NCBI GenBank assembly: GCA_023480885.1
Contig: JAMCWX010000011.1
Coordinates: forward strand, 1-64,000
DNA: 64,000 bases
Source of the DNA: Chloroflexota bacterium
Lineage (GTDB): Bacteria; Chloroflexota; UBA6077; FW602-bin22; JACPRP01
Reading direction: 5' to 3'
Shown here: piece after piece, positions 15,865 to 24,456 of the stretch
Layout: each line of letters begins with the position of its first letter
Position numbering within the stretch: the stretch's first letter is position 1
Position numbers and translations under genes: made by a program
The notes under the pieces: model-generated
Seen by the model: only the letters and a program-made list of their open reading frames with translations
What the model was told of the DNA's origin: nothing
Database searches by the model: none

Positions 15865-17451
15865 CTATTGCTGCGCGTGCAGGTTGCGCAGCTTGAATCG
15901 CTGTATCTTGCCTGTCGCTGTCTTAGGCAGCTCAGGAACGAACTCTATCCAGCGCGGATACTTATAGTGCGCGATGCGACTTTTGACGAAGTCCTGCAAC
16001 TCGTGCGCCAGCTCTGGCGACGCCTGCACGCCAGCTCGTAGCACCACGAAAGCCTTCGGTTTAACCAGTTCGTCTTTGTCGGTGGCGCCGATGACGCCGC
16101 ACTCCAGCACGGCCTGGTGTTCAATCAAAGTGTTCTCCACTTCGACTGGCGATACCCAGATTCCTCCGGCCTTTATCATATCATCAGATCGGCCTGCGTA
16201 CCAGTAATAGCCGTCCTCATCACAGTGGTACTTATCGCCTGTGGCGATCCACTCGCCGATAATCGTCGATTTGGTTCTATCGTGCTTGTTCCAATAGTAA
16301 GCGGCTGTGCTATCGCCCTTGATGAGGAGATTCCCGACCTCGCCGGTCGGCACTTCCTGGCCGTCGTCGTCCACGATCTTAGCCTCGTAGCCAGGCACCA
16401 GTTGGCCGCTGCTTCCAGGCTTGACTTTGCCCTGGCGATTGGAGAGGAAAATATGCAATATCTCGGTGGAGCCGATGCCGTCGAGAATCTCCAAGCCAAA
16501 CTTGTCCTGCCAGCGATTGTACACTGCTGCTGGCAGGGCTTCGCCAGCGGATACACAGACGCGGACGGAGCTGAGGTCGTATTTGTTTTCGGCGTTCTCG
16601 ACTTGCAGCATACTCGCGTAGGCTGTTGGCACGCAGAAAAAGAGGGACGGCCTGCAATTATGAATCGTCTCGAAAATCATCAGAGGCTCGGGCCGTGCCG
16701 GATTTAGAACGGTGGACCCGCCGACACTGAATGGGAAGTACAGACCGTTGCCAAGGCCGTAAGCGAAGAATAGCTTCGCCACCGAGAAAGTGATGTCTTC
16801 TTCGGTAATGTTGAGTACACCCTTGGCGTAGTACTCGCTCGCATAGATCATATCGTGGTGAAGATGGACGGCCCCCTTGGGGAAGCCCGTCGTCCCCGAG
16901 CTATAGAGCCAGAAAGCTGCGTCGTCTTTGCTGGTGTCTGCAGCCTGAAGCTCAGACGAAGCCTTTTCGATAAGCTCTGCGAAACTGATTTGTCCAGGTT
17001 TAGCTTTGCCCACGACGATTATGTGCTCAAGATACTTAAGGCGGTCTCTCGCGCTCTCGATCTTTTCGACTAGCGGCTCGCTGACGATGATGGCTTTAGC
17101 CCGACTATCGTTAAGCAGATACTCGTAGTCTTGAGCTGTAAGCAATGTATTGGTAGGGATGGGCACAGCGCCAATCTTCATCGCACCAAAGAAGGAGGCG
17201 ACGAACTCTGGGCAATCGAAAAGGAGAAGCAAGACGCGATTCTCCACGTCGATGCCGAGGCTCTTGAGCGCGTTACCTGTCTTGTTGACCAGCCGCAGCA
17301 CGTCGTTGTAGGTCAACTGTTGATCTTGATAGTAGATCGCAACTTTGTTGCCCCTGCCCTTGGCGACGTTGGCGTCGACGAATGCTGTGGCAGCGTTGAA
17401 TTGGTCTGGGATTTCGATATTGGGAATTTCCGTCTCGAACTCAGGCTTCAC
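15865..17451 (-). CDS. Benzoate-CoA ligase family protein
   Basis: 528 aa ANL-superfamily ligase that forms an aryl-CoA from the acid, ATP and CoA. Similarity to benzoate- and hydroxybenzoate-CoA ligases runs from the N-terminus (QFNAATAFVDANVAKGRG) through the P-loop YSSGTTGFPKGAVHLHHDM, AKLFFAYGLGNGLYFP, DGIGSTEILHIFLSNR and the C-terminal PKTATGKIQRFKLR with the catalytic lysine. It lies 85 bases before porC on the same strand and 130 bases after ubiX. In this setting it would feed aryl-CoA into, or recover aryl acids from, the AOR/POR pathway. A medium-chain or other aromatic substrate cannot be excluded. Confidence 0.87.
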   Translation of the reverse strand: MKPEFETEIPNIEIPDQFNAATAFVDANVAKGRGNKVAIYYQDQQLTYNDVLRLVNKTGNALKSLGIDVENRVLLLLFDCPEFVASFFGAMKIGAVPIPTNTLLTAQDYEYLLNDSRAKAIIVSEPLVEKIESARDRLKYLEHIIVVGKAKPGQISFAELIEKASSELQAADTSKDDAAFWLYSSGTTGFPKGAVHLHHDMIYASEYYAKGVLNITEEDITFSVAKLFFAYGLGNGLYFPFSVGGSTVLNPARPEPLMIFETIHNCRPSLFFCVPTAYASMLQVENAENKYDLSSVRVCVSAGEALPAAVYNRWQDKFGLEILDGIGSTEILHIFLSNRQGKVKPGSSGQLVPGYEAKIVDDDGQEVPTGEVGNLLIKGDSTAAYYWNKHDRTKSTIIGEWIATGDKYHCDEDGYYWYAGRSDDMIKAGGIWVSPVEVENTLIEHQAVLECGVIGATDKDELVKPKAFVVLRAGVQASPELAHELQDFVKSRIAHYKYPRWIEFVPELPKTATGKIQRFKLRNLHAQQ

Positions 17452-17581
17452 ACGACCTCCTTCGGGGCATTCTCAAGTGTTGACGTTGCGTGTTGTGAGC
17501 ATTCCATAATGCTGGAGAATGCCGCATCTGTTAAGTTAAGACGATAGCGCGATCCAGAGGGGCGATAGCGAACACAGTTGA

Positions 17582-18157
17582 TCACGATTCGCTGTCCTGC
17601 AAGCCCGCCCATCTCTCAAACAGATTATGATCGATGTTGAACCTATCAAGGATCTTGCCGACGGTGTGGTTAACAAGGTCGTCAATGGTCTTAGGTTTGT
17701 GGTAAAAAGCAGGGACGGGAGGAAGAATCACGGCACCCATTTGTGCGAGTTCTGCCATCAGTCTCAAATGCCCTGCGTGCAGCGGCGTTTCCCTCAACAC
17801 TACCACCAACGGCCTGCCTTCCTTAAGCATCACATCGCCGGCGCGCACAAGCAGGTTCGTGTTATAGCAGTTGGCCAGAGCTGACATAGTCTTGATACTG
17901 CAAGGAGCAATGACCATCCCGCTGGTTTTGAACGAGCCACTGGCGATGCTTGCGCCGATGTCGTTGATGTTGTGGACGTGCGTGGCAAGGCGCTCGACCG
18001 CCTCGACGCCCATATCCAGTTCATGCTCGATAGTACGCCTGCCTGGATCGCTGATGACCAGGTGAGTCTCGATCTCCTTCTTTGTGCGGAGAACTTCAAG
18101 CAGTCTTACGCCATAGATGGCGCCGGTCGCTCCTGAAATTCCGACTACTAACCTCAT
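17582..18157 (-). CDS. ubiX: UbiX family flavin prenyltransferase
   Basis: 191 aa from ATG 18157 (GGTAGGAG upstream; a TTG codon precedes it). UbiX prenylates FMN to make prenyl-FMN, the cofactor of UbiD (de)carboxylases. LVVGISGATGAIYGVRLLEVL at the N-terminus, VIAPCSIKTMSALANC and RETPLHAGHLRLMAELAQMG are family signatures. No ubiD-type gene is in the window, so it may serve a decarboxylase elsewhere, in aromatic acid or quinone metabolism. The association with a benzoate-CoA ligase-like gene favours aromatic acid decarboxylation. Confidence 0.92.
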   Translation of the reverse strand: MRLVVGISGATGAIYGVRLLEVLRTKKEIETHLVISDPGRRTIEHELDMGVEAVERLATHVHNINDIGASIASGSFKTSGMVIAPCSIKTMSALANCYNTNLLVRAGDVMLKEGRPLVVVLRETPLHAGHLRLMAELAQMGAVILPPVPAFYHKPKTIDDLVNHTVGKILDRFNIDHNLFERWAGLQDSES

Positions 18158-18352
18158 CAAGCTCCTACCAGTGTGGAAATCATCTCAGCGTCGCCGACGT
18201 GCCGGTCCCGACAGCCGAATCTGCCAGGCAAAACGATGATTTCATCGCTCGGCTAGCTGGTAAATCCGAGAGGAAACGAGAAGACTCGAGACGTCATAGG
18301 CCGCGATAGCAGACAGTATTCGTCCGACGTGAGATTAACACGAAACGAAAAG

Positions 18353-19267
18353 TTAGTCAAGAAGTTGCGTTGTGTCTTGCCCCCCATCTGCCCCGTTCGC
18401 TGACAGTGGCTCGACGTGTATCGTCACGTCGGTGTTCGGCAGCTCGCTCTCGATCTCTTCTTCCAGGTGGTCGCAGATTTGGTGCGCTTCGGCGACGTTC
18501 TTGTTGCCGTCCATCACCAGATGCAAATCCACGTGCCGCCGCGAGCCAGCCTTGCGGCTGCGAAGCCCGTGGAAATCGACGAAGAGGCCGTAATGGCCTT
18601 TGAGGACCTCACGTACTTTCCCCTCTTCCTCTTGAGGCAGCTTCGTGTCCAGAAGCCCTGCTGACGAGCGCCGCGTCAGGTCCCAGGCTGCCTTGCAAAT
18701 GAAGAGCGCCACGCCGATGGCGATGATGGGGTCGAGAATGGTCCATCCTGTTAGCCAGACCACCGCCAATCCAGCGAATACGCCGACTGAAGTGAAGACG
18801 TCGGTGTAAAGGTGCCAGGCATCCGCCTCCAGAGCAATGGAATCCTTCTCGCAGGCAACGTGGCTGAGGTGTCGCGAAACGAACGTGTTGGCAACCGCAG
18901 AGAAGGCCATTATCCCGGCACCGAGACCTAGATGCTCAAGCGTTACTCCGTTAAGTATCTTTTCGACTGCCTCGTACACGATATATAACGCCGCCGCGAA
19001 GATGAGGAATGCCTCCACTGTGCCAGAGATGTTCTCGATCTTGCCGTGGCCGTAAGGATGATCGTCATCAGGTGGCAGGTCGCTAACCTGTACGGAGAAG
19101 AGAGCTATGAGCGCGGCGAGCAGGTCTATGCTGGAGTGAATCGCCTCCGATATCACGCTCACCGAACCTGTCATAATGCCGACTGTTAACTTTAGCAGTA
19201 TCAGCGTGGCGTTAGAGCCTACGGATAACCCAGCCGCGCCCCCCTTGCTGTGTAACGCCTTTATCAT
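18353..19267 (-). CDS. Cation diffusion facilitator metal exporter (CzcD type)
   Basis: 304 aa. CDF proteins export divalent metals in exchange for protons. Six membrane segments fill residues about 10-210; the metal site includes SEAIHSSIDLLAAL in TM2 and ALEADAWHLYTDVFTSVGVF in TM5 (Asp-x3-Asp/His patterns), with HPYGHGKIE in the loop. The C-terminal cytoplasmic domain (HGLRSRKAGSRRHVDLHLV, HQICDHLEEEIE) is the usual dimerisation domain. The NiCo riboswitch and terminator upstream indicate that Ni(II) or Co(II) is the regulated metal, sensible in an organism rich in corrinoids. Confidence 0.9.
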   Translation of the reverse strand: MIKALHSKGGAAGLSVGSNATLILLKLTVGIMTGSVSVISEAIHSSIDLLAALIALFSVQVSDLPPDDDHPYGHGKIENISGTVEAFLIFAAALYIVYEAVEKILNGVTLEHLGLGAGIMAFSAVANTFVSRHLSHVACEKDSIALEADAWHLYTDVFTSVGVFAGLAVVWLTGWTILDPIIAIGVALFICKAAWDLTRRSSAGLLDTKLPQEEEGKVREVLKGHYGLFVDFHGLRSRKAGSRRHVDLHLVMDGNKNVAEAHQICDHLEEEIESELPNTDVTIHVEPLSANGADGGQDTTQLLD

Positions 19268-19326
19268 TCCAAAACATCCTGGAGCAGTTTCCGTGCCGTC
19301 TGGCAGGGTAATGCCTCGATCATAAT

Positions 19327-19369
19327 AAAAAGCCCGGGAGACCTCATCTTCGATCCGAGGCCCACGGCT
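19327..19369 (-). terminator. Intrinsic terminator of the riboswitch expression platform
   Basis: On the minus strand, AGCC-GT-GGGCCTC pairs with GAGG-TCT-CCC-GGGCT and is followed by TTTTT. It lies between the NiCo aptamer and the CDF start codon. The 5' arm (GGGCCTC) can pair instead with an upstream segment (ATCCGA..GGCC with GGCCTCGGAT, 19353-19404), an antiterminator. Metal binding is expected to favour readthrough, as in known NiCo riboswitches. Confidence 0.8.
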
Positions 19370-19404
19370 CAGGGTATCCTTCGCACTTCCGGCCTTGATC
19401 GGAT

Positions 19405-19494
19405 ATGACGTCCCACGGGCCTTACGCGCCCGCTGCCTATTACAGGCCCGGCCCCATCACCTCGACAGTTGCCAGGTGATCGCCTGCTCATTTT
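19405..19494 (-). ncRNA. NiCo (czcD) riboswitch aptamer
   Basis: Read on the minus strand, four short helices meet in a junction: GATCACCT/AGGTGAT, GCCT/AGGC, CGGGC/GCCCG and a short closing stem (ATG/CGT or CAT). The conserved junction stretches of the Ni/Co-sensing czcD motif are all present in order: AGCAGGC, GCCGGGC, GGCAGC and GTGGGA. I compared these from memory with the crystallised NiCo riboswitch, which has AGCAGGC, GCCGGGC, GGCAAC and GTGGGA. The aptamer lies about 135 bases before a CDF exporter and is followed by a terminator, the expected genetic context. Confidence 0.9.
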
Positions 19495-19655
19495 TGGGCA
19501 ATATAATCGTCGTGGCGTGAGGCCCTCGACTTTGTAAGTCCGTGACCTACGCCACGCCGTTAAATCCTAGCTATGTAGAATTATACGTTCTTTACGCTCG
19601 GTTCGTCAATCGACCTGACGAACTAGTTACCATCTGCCTCTTATGGAGGTCTGGC

Positions 19656-19955
19656 CTATCCGAACTTGAAGGCCACGCCGAAGCCGCCGCGTGGGTAGCG
19701 CCACTCGATGTTCTGATGCGGGCAGCCAATGCGGCACGCGCCACATTCGAGGCAGTTCTCGAAGCCGACAGTGATCTTGTTATTAGCATCTTCCCACTCA
19801 TATACACGGGCGGGGCAGAAGAAGGTGCACGGCCTGTCTTTGCAATTGGACCGGCAAACTTCCTGATCGATGATTACCAGGTGTGCCTCGTGATCGGGCT
19901 TGAACCTGACCAGGTAGAGCTTGTCTTCGATCCTTACTTTCGTATCGAGTCTCAT
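19656..19955 (-). CDS. fixX: FixX-like ferredoxin partner of ETF-quinone oxidoreductase
   Basis: 99 aa from the ATG that overlaps the fixC stop (ATGA, 19952-19955). Contains CRSNCKDRPCTFFCP and CLECGACRIGCP, with the usual FixX C-terminus (WRYPRGGFGVAFKFG). It passes electrons from the FixC flavin to the quinone pool. It is the last gene of the five-gene acyl-CoA dehydrogenase/ETF run. The 160 bases between its stop and the NiCo aptamer hold no further gene. Confidence 0.92.
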   Translation of the reverse strand: MRLDTKVRIEDKLYLVRFKPDHEAHLVIIDQEVCRSNCKDRPCTFFCPARVYEWEDANNKITVGFENCLECGACRIGCPHQNIEWRYPRGGFGVAFKFG

Positions 19956-21250
19956 CCCATCGTCCTCCAAACCCGGAACATATCCATACCCAACTGGAGC
20001 AGCGACCTCTTGGAGGTTATCGCCCTCATGATCGCCTTTTGTTTCTCTTGTTTTGGCACGCTGTCCACGGTCATCAGTTCTTTAGCTGCATAGTTGGCGA
20101 GTTGCGGATAGAGCGTCAGGAAATGCGGATTGGCGTCGAAGAAGTGATGGGCATCCTTGTACTTCTTGAGGTCTTTCATCACGAAGCTTTCGGTGAGCAG
20201 TTGCTGATATAGGGACAGGCTCTGGGCTGAGAAATCGTTTTTCTCTTTGGCCTTCAGCACGGTCTCGGCGGCCAGGCGCCCTGAGGTGATGGCCAGATTC
20301 GAGCCCTCGCGATGGAAGCTATTGACGAGCATCGCCGCGTCGCCAACCACCAGGAGCCCATCGGTGTAGAGCTTGGGGATGGCCTTGTAGCCTCCCTCTG
20401 GTATCAAGTGCGCCGCATATTCCTTTGCTTCGCCGCCAGCCAGGAGTGGGCGAATGACCGGGTGTTGCTTCATGTACTCTATGAGATCGTAGGGGCTGAT
20501 GTGCTTCTTGATATAATCGGAAAGGATTGCGCCGACGCCGATGGATAGCGAATCACGATTAGTGTAGATGAATGCAGTGCCCATCATTGCCCCGGTCACC
20601 TCGCCGACTAGCTCGATAGCCACGCCCTGGCCGTTTTCGAGGTTGAACCGGTCTTCGATCTTCTCCTGGGGCAGCGCTATGATCTCCTTTACTGCGAGCG
20701 CCACGTTCTGCGGCGGAATCTCAGGGTGCAGACCTGCCTTCTTAGCGATAAGCGAGTTCACGCCATCTGCCGCTATTACCACGTCGGCATAGAGATCGCC
20801 ATCTTCGCGCCCCGTCCTCACGCCGACGACCCTTCCGTCCCTGGCAATAACCTCGTCGACGGAGGTCTCGGGAATGATGAAAGCCCCAGCTTCCTCTACC
20901 TTCTCCCCGAACCAGCGGTCGAACTTGGCTCGCAGCACGCTGAAGTTGTTGTAGGGTTCTTCGCCGAAACTCGGATTGCGGAAGGCAAGCGTCACAGCGG
21001 TGTCTTTGTCGGTCAGCATGATGCGCTGTTCGACGATGGGCCGCTCGATGGGTGCTTCCTTCCAGAACTCGGGAATGACCTGCGCCGTCGCGTGACGATA
21101 GAGGATGCCACCCATCACGTTCTTGGCGCCAGGGAACTCGCCGCGCTCGCAGACAACGACGTTAAGGCCGGCTTTTGCCAGGGTGTAGGCTGCAGCGAGC
21201 CCTGCTGGTCCGGCGCCGACTATTATCGCATCGAATTTCTCTTCTTCCAC
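19952..21250 (-). CDS. fixC: FixC-like electron transfer flavoprotein-quinone oxidoreductase
   Basis: 432 aa if started at the GTG 21250 behind AAGGAG; the TTG at 21271 has no visible RBS. The FAD dinucleotide motif IIVGAGPAGLAAAYTLAKAG is at the N-terminus; VIAADGVNSLIAKKAG and LLVVGDAAMLVNSFHREGSNLAITSG follow. It accepts electrons from reduced EtfAB and, with FixX, reduces menaquinone or ubiquinone. It sits after etfA in a run of co-directional genes. A bifurcating role, as in FixABCX, is possible but would also require EtfAB of the bifurcating type. Confidence 0.9.
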   Translation of the reverse strand: MEEEKFDAIIVGAGPAGLAAAYTLAKAGLNVVVCERGEFPGAKNVMGGILYRHATAQVIPEFWKEAPIERPIVEQRIMLTDKDTAVTLAFRNPSFGEEPYNNFSVLRAKFDRWFGEKVEEAGAFIIPETSVDEVIARDGRVVGVRTGREDGDLYADVVIAADGVNSLIAKKAGLHPEIPPQNVALAVKEIIALPQEKIEDRFNLENGQGVAIELVGEVTGAMMGTAFIYTNRDSLSIGVGAILSDYIKKHISPYDLIEYMKQHPVIRPLLAGGEAKEYAAHLIPEGGYKAIPKLYTDGLLVVGDAAMLVNSFHREGSNLAITSGRLAAETVLKAKEKNDFSAQSLSLYQQLLTESFVMKDLKKYKDAHHFFDANPHFLTLYPQLANYAAKELMTVDSVPKQEKQKAIMRAITSKRSLLQLGMDMFRVWRTMG

Positions 21251-21332
21251 TTGCTCCTTACCTCGTGTCAAATGGGTCCGATACTTTGCATTGCCTGCGA
21301 TGTATCGGACCCTGAACTACGCACTTTTCAGC

Positions 21333-22322
21333 TCATGCTTGCTTGCGTTTCTTGACCTCCTCGGTCAGCTTGGGCACGATATCGAATATATCACCCACTA
21401 TCCCCAGGTCGGCAAACTCGAAGATAGGGGAATCGGCATTCTTGTTTATGGCCACGATGACCTTGCTGGTCTGCATACCCACTTTGTGCTGGATGGCACC
21501 AGAGATGCCGCAGGCGATGTAGAGGGTTGGCTTAACGGTCTTTCCCGTTTGCCCGACCTGGTGCGGATAGGAAATCCAGCCAGCGTCAACCGCGGCACGC
21601 GAGGCGCCGACGACGCCACCGAGCTCTTTGGCCAGCGCTTCCAACAGCTTGAAGTTCTCTGGCCCACCAACGCCGCGGCCGCCGGCGACGATAACCGCTG
21701 CCTCTTCGAGCGGCGCGTCAGAGCCAGCTTCGACGATGGTGTCGACGACCTTGGCCAGGAGCGAATCGTCCTTGATGGCGGTGCCAATGCTCACGACCTG
21801 CGCATCACTGCCCACCTGCTGTGGCAGCAGGGCGTTGGGCCTGACCAGAACGAACTGAGGCACGTCGCCATTGACCGTGCTGGTCACTTCGATGGACCCG
21901 CCGAAAGCGGGGGCTGTTGAAATGACGGCGCCGTCTTTGACGTCCACGGCGATGGCGTTAGTCAGAACGCCTGCGCCCACCTTCGCCGATGCTTGCGCGG
22001 CGACGTCCTTGGCGACTGGGGTCGCGGGGAAGAGGACCACTCGTGGCTTCTTCTCGGCAATGAGGTCAGCCAGGACCTGAGCCTGAGGGGTCACACTGTA
22101 GCTGCTGAACTTCTCATCCTCAGAAACGAAGAGGGTTCCGGCGCCGTAAAGACCGATCTTCTTGGCCGTGGCTGCTGCGCCAGGTCCGAAGGCGACGGCT
22201 GCGGCAGAGCCACCCAGAGCGTCGGCCAGTTCCCTGGCTTTTGTAGCTAGTTCAAGCGAGACCTTCTTGGGCTCACCTTTCTCGTGCTCGACGAATACCC
22301 AGATATCGTTAGTAGCGCTCAA
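21333..22322 (-). CDS. etfA: Electron transfer flavoprotein alpha subunit
   Basis: 329 aa from TTG (GGAGGATATAGA upstream). The N-terminal ETF domain is followed by the C-terminal FAD domain: [57 protein letters not shown] and [20 protein letters not shown] are the classic signature. With EtfB it carries electrons from the acyl-CoA dehydrogenase encoded in the same operon to FixCX. Confidence 0.95.
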   Translation of the reverse strand: MSATNDIWVFVEHEKGEPKKVSLELATKARELADALGGSAAAVAFGPGAAATAKKIGLYGAGTLFVSEDEKFSSYSVTPQAQVLADLIAEKKPRVVLFPATPVAKDVAAQASAKVGAGVLTNAIAVDVKDGAVISTAPAFGGSIEVTSTVNGDVPQFVLVRPNALLPQQVGSDAQVVSIGTAIKDDSLLAKVVDTIVEAGSDAPLEEAAVIVAGGRGVGGPENFKLLEALAKELGGVVGASRAAVDAGWISYPHQVGQTGKTVKPTLYIACGISGAIQHKVGMQTSKVIVAINKNADSPIFEFADLGIVGDIFDIVPKLTEEVKKRKQA

Positions 22323-22346
22323 TCTATATCCTCCTTCGTTTCTGGC

Positions 22347-23123
22347 CTACATACATTTACTGGCTACGAGGAAGTCAGCAATGACGACGGCCGCAGCGCC
22401 ATCGTCTTTGACGACCTTGCCAGCCTGGCGTGCTTTGGTCGGAACGAAGCCCAACACCTTTTCCTTGGCGCCAGCCTTGCCAACCTCACTCGCATCGACG
22501 CCGATGTCGGACAGGGGCAGAACGTCAATAGGGGTCCGCTTTGCCTGCATTATACCTTTCAGCGAGGGATAGCGAGGCTCGTTGATACCCTTGACCACGC
22601 TGACGACGGCCGGCAGCTTGGCGCTGATCACGTCGTAGCCTTTGTCGGTCTGGCGACTCGAGGTGGCCGAGTCGTCGCCTACCTCCAGCTTGGAGGCATA
22701 GCTGAGCAAGGGCAGGTTCAACAGCGCCGCAACTTTTCCTGCTACCTGGGCTGAGGCCGCATCCGTGCTGGTCATGCCGAACAGCACGATGTCGTACTGC
22801 AGCTTGCTCAGGGCACCTGCGATGGCCTTCGCCGTGCCCAGGCTGTCGGAGCCAGCGAGATTGGCATCCGAGACCAGCATAGCCTTCTCGACGCCCATGG
22901 CGATGGCCTTGCGCAGGGCCTCCTTTGCCGATTCTGGTCCAACGCTCAAGGCGGTAACGGTTCCGCCTTTCTGTTCCTTGATCTTAAGTGCTTCTTCGAC
23001 AGCGTACTCATCGAAGGGGTTAACGATGTTCTCGACGCTGGTGCGGTCCAGACGAAACTCCGCGTTCAGCTTCTTCTCAGCAGTCGTGTCTGGCACCTGT
23101 TTCAGACAAACAACAATGTTCAA
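22347..23123 (-). CDS. etfB: Electron transfer flavoprotein beta subunit
   Basis: 258 aa from the TTG at 23123 (GGAGG eight bases upstream), giving the typical N-terminus NIVVCLKQVPDT; the GTG at 23132 overlaps the RBS. NPFDEYAVEEALKIKEQ and ALSVGPESAKEALRKAIAMG are EtfB signatures, and the AMP-binding segment around DAASAQVAGKVAALLNLP is present. The etfB-etfA order with an acyl-CoA dehydrogenase upstream is common for fatty-acid oxidation. Confidence 0.95.
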   Translation of the reverse strand: MNIVVCLKQVPDTTAEKKLNAEFRLDRTSVENIVNPFDEYAVEEALKIKEQKGGTVTALSVGPESAKEALRKAIAMGVEKAMLVSDANLAGSDSLGTAKAIAGALSKLQYDIVLFGMTSTDAASAQVAGKVAALLNLPLLSYASKLEVGDDSATSSRQTDKGYDVISAKLPAVVSVVKGINEPRYPSLKGIMQAKRTPIDVLPLSDIGVDASEVGKAGAKEKVLGFVPTKARQAGKVVKDDGAAAVVIADFLVASKCM

Positions 23124-23150
23124 GATTTTCACCTCCGGCTGATCTAGAAT

Positions 23151-24290
23151 TTAGCAACCCAAGAACCTGGCAAGCACCATACGTTGGATTTCCGAGGTGC
23201 CTTCTCCAATGGTCAGAATCTTGGCATCTCTAAAGAACCTGTTGATCGGGTGGTTCTGGCTTTCTATGCCGATTATCCCCACGGCTTCATCTGCCGCCTT
23301 CACGGCGATCTCTGAGGCAAAAAGCTTGGCCATAGATGCCTCTTCGACGAATGGCCTGCCCTGACTCTGCAAGACCGCTGCCTTGTAGAGCATGAGGCGG
23401 GCCAACTCGACGTTCGTAGCCATATCGGCTAGCTTGAACTGGACTGCCTGAGATCGCGAGAGCGGCTGTCCTGCCCACGTTCTCTCCTTAGCAAATGCCA
23501 GCGCCATCTCGAAGCAGCCTTGCGCGAGGCCCAGGCCGATGGCGGCAACGCTGATGCGTCCGCCATCGAGCACCTGCAACAGTTGTTTGAAACCGTGTCC
23601 TCTCTCCCCAAGAAGATTCTCCCTCGGCACACGACAATCGACAAACGATAGCTCGTGCGTGTCGGAGGCGTGCCAGCCCATCTTCTTGTAGGATTCTGCC
23701 TGTGAGTAGCCCGCCGTGCCTCTGGGCACGACGATGTTGCTTATCTCTCTGCGCCCGTCCCACTCTCCCGTCACGGCCGTTATGGTGACAAAGCCGCTCA
23801 TCTCGGTGCCGGAGTTGGTGATGAACTCCTTGCTGCCGTTAATGACCCACTCGTCGCCGTCCAGAACAGCCGTCGTCTGCGTCGCGCCCGCGTCGGAGCC
23901 TGCTCCGGGCTCGGTCAGCCCCATGGAGCCAAGGACCTCGCCGAGCGCTAATGGCGTAAGCCATTTGCGCTTCTGCTCGTCCGTGCCGAAAAGGTTGATG
24001 GGACCGCCACCCAGGGAAACGTCTGCCGCCAGTGTGATGGCCATTGAGGAATCGACTCTTGCTAGTTCTTCGATGGCGATGGCGAAGGAGAGTATATCAG
24101 CGCCTCTGCCGCCGTATTCTTTGGCAAAGATGAGCCCCGTCAGGCCAAGTAGGCCCATCTTCTTCACGAGGTCATAGGGGAACTGCGCCTGCTCGTCCAA
24201 TTGCTCCGCGACCGGGGCGACCTCACTCTCGGCAAAATCGCGCACCAATTGCTTCAGCGCAAGATGTTCTTCGCTCAGGTCGAAGTTCAC
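23151..24290 (-). CDS. Acyl-CoA dehydrogenase
   Basis: 379 aa from the GTG at 24290 (GAGG eight bases upstream; the GTG at 24296 is too close). Introduces the 2,3-double bond in acyl-CoA, passing electrons to ETF. Conserved: GSMGLTEPGAGSDAGATQTTA (flavin/substrate loop), INGSKEFITNSG, FKLADMATNVELARLM, and IGEGTSEIQRMVLARFLG at the C-terminus, with the catalytic Glu expected before it. First gene of the ACAD-etfB-etfA-fixC-fixX run. Chain-length preference is not readable; the thiolase, HBD and FadD genes at 51-55 kb may supply the other beta-oxidation steps. Confidence 0.93.
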   Translation of the reverse strand: MNFDLSEEHLALKQLVRDFAESEVAPVAEQLDEQAQFPYDLVKKMGLLGLTGLIFAKEYGGRGADILSFAIAIEELARVDSSMAITLAADVSLGGGPINLFGTDEQKRKWLTPLALGEVLGSMGLTEPGAGSDAGATQTTAVLDGDEWVINGSKEFITNSGTEMSGFVTITAVTGEWDGRREISNIVVPRGTAGYSQAESYKKMGWHASDTHELSFVDCRVPRENLLGERGHGFKQLLQVLDGGRISVAAIGLGLAQGCFEMALAFAKERTWAGQPLSRSQAVQFKLADMATNVELARLMLYKAAVLQSQGRPFVEEASMAKLFASEIAVKAADEAVGIIGIESQNHPINRFFRDAKILTIGEGTSEIQRMVLARFLGC

Positions 24291-24456
24291 GCTCACAACC
24301 TCGTGGCTAAACTAGGGTTGCGGAGTCAATCACCACAGTTCGGCTTGTATAGGTCTGGCGTGGCTGTGGACGGTATTCCTGAGCTCTGCAATTCCTATTA
24401 CTGGTTCTTGCGCCTGCTCCTATGTGAGCGGACGCAGATTACGACTGGGTCGTGGG

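Noticed and set aside
19360-19500. SRP RNA reading of the structured region upstream of the CDF gene
   Set aside because: CCGGAAG was noticed first, but the SRP core GGTCAGG..GGAAGGNAGCAGCC is absent; the NiCo aptamer explains the conserved blocks instead.
19542-20093. 183-aa plus-strand ORF over fixX/fixC
   Set aside because: It lies antisense to FixX and the FixC C-terminus, which are strongly supported by Cys motifs and the ATGA overlap; its protein has no recognisable domain.
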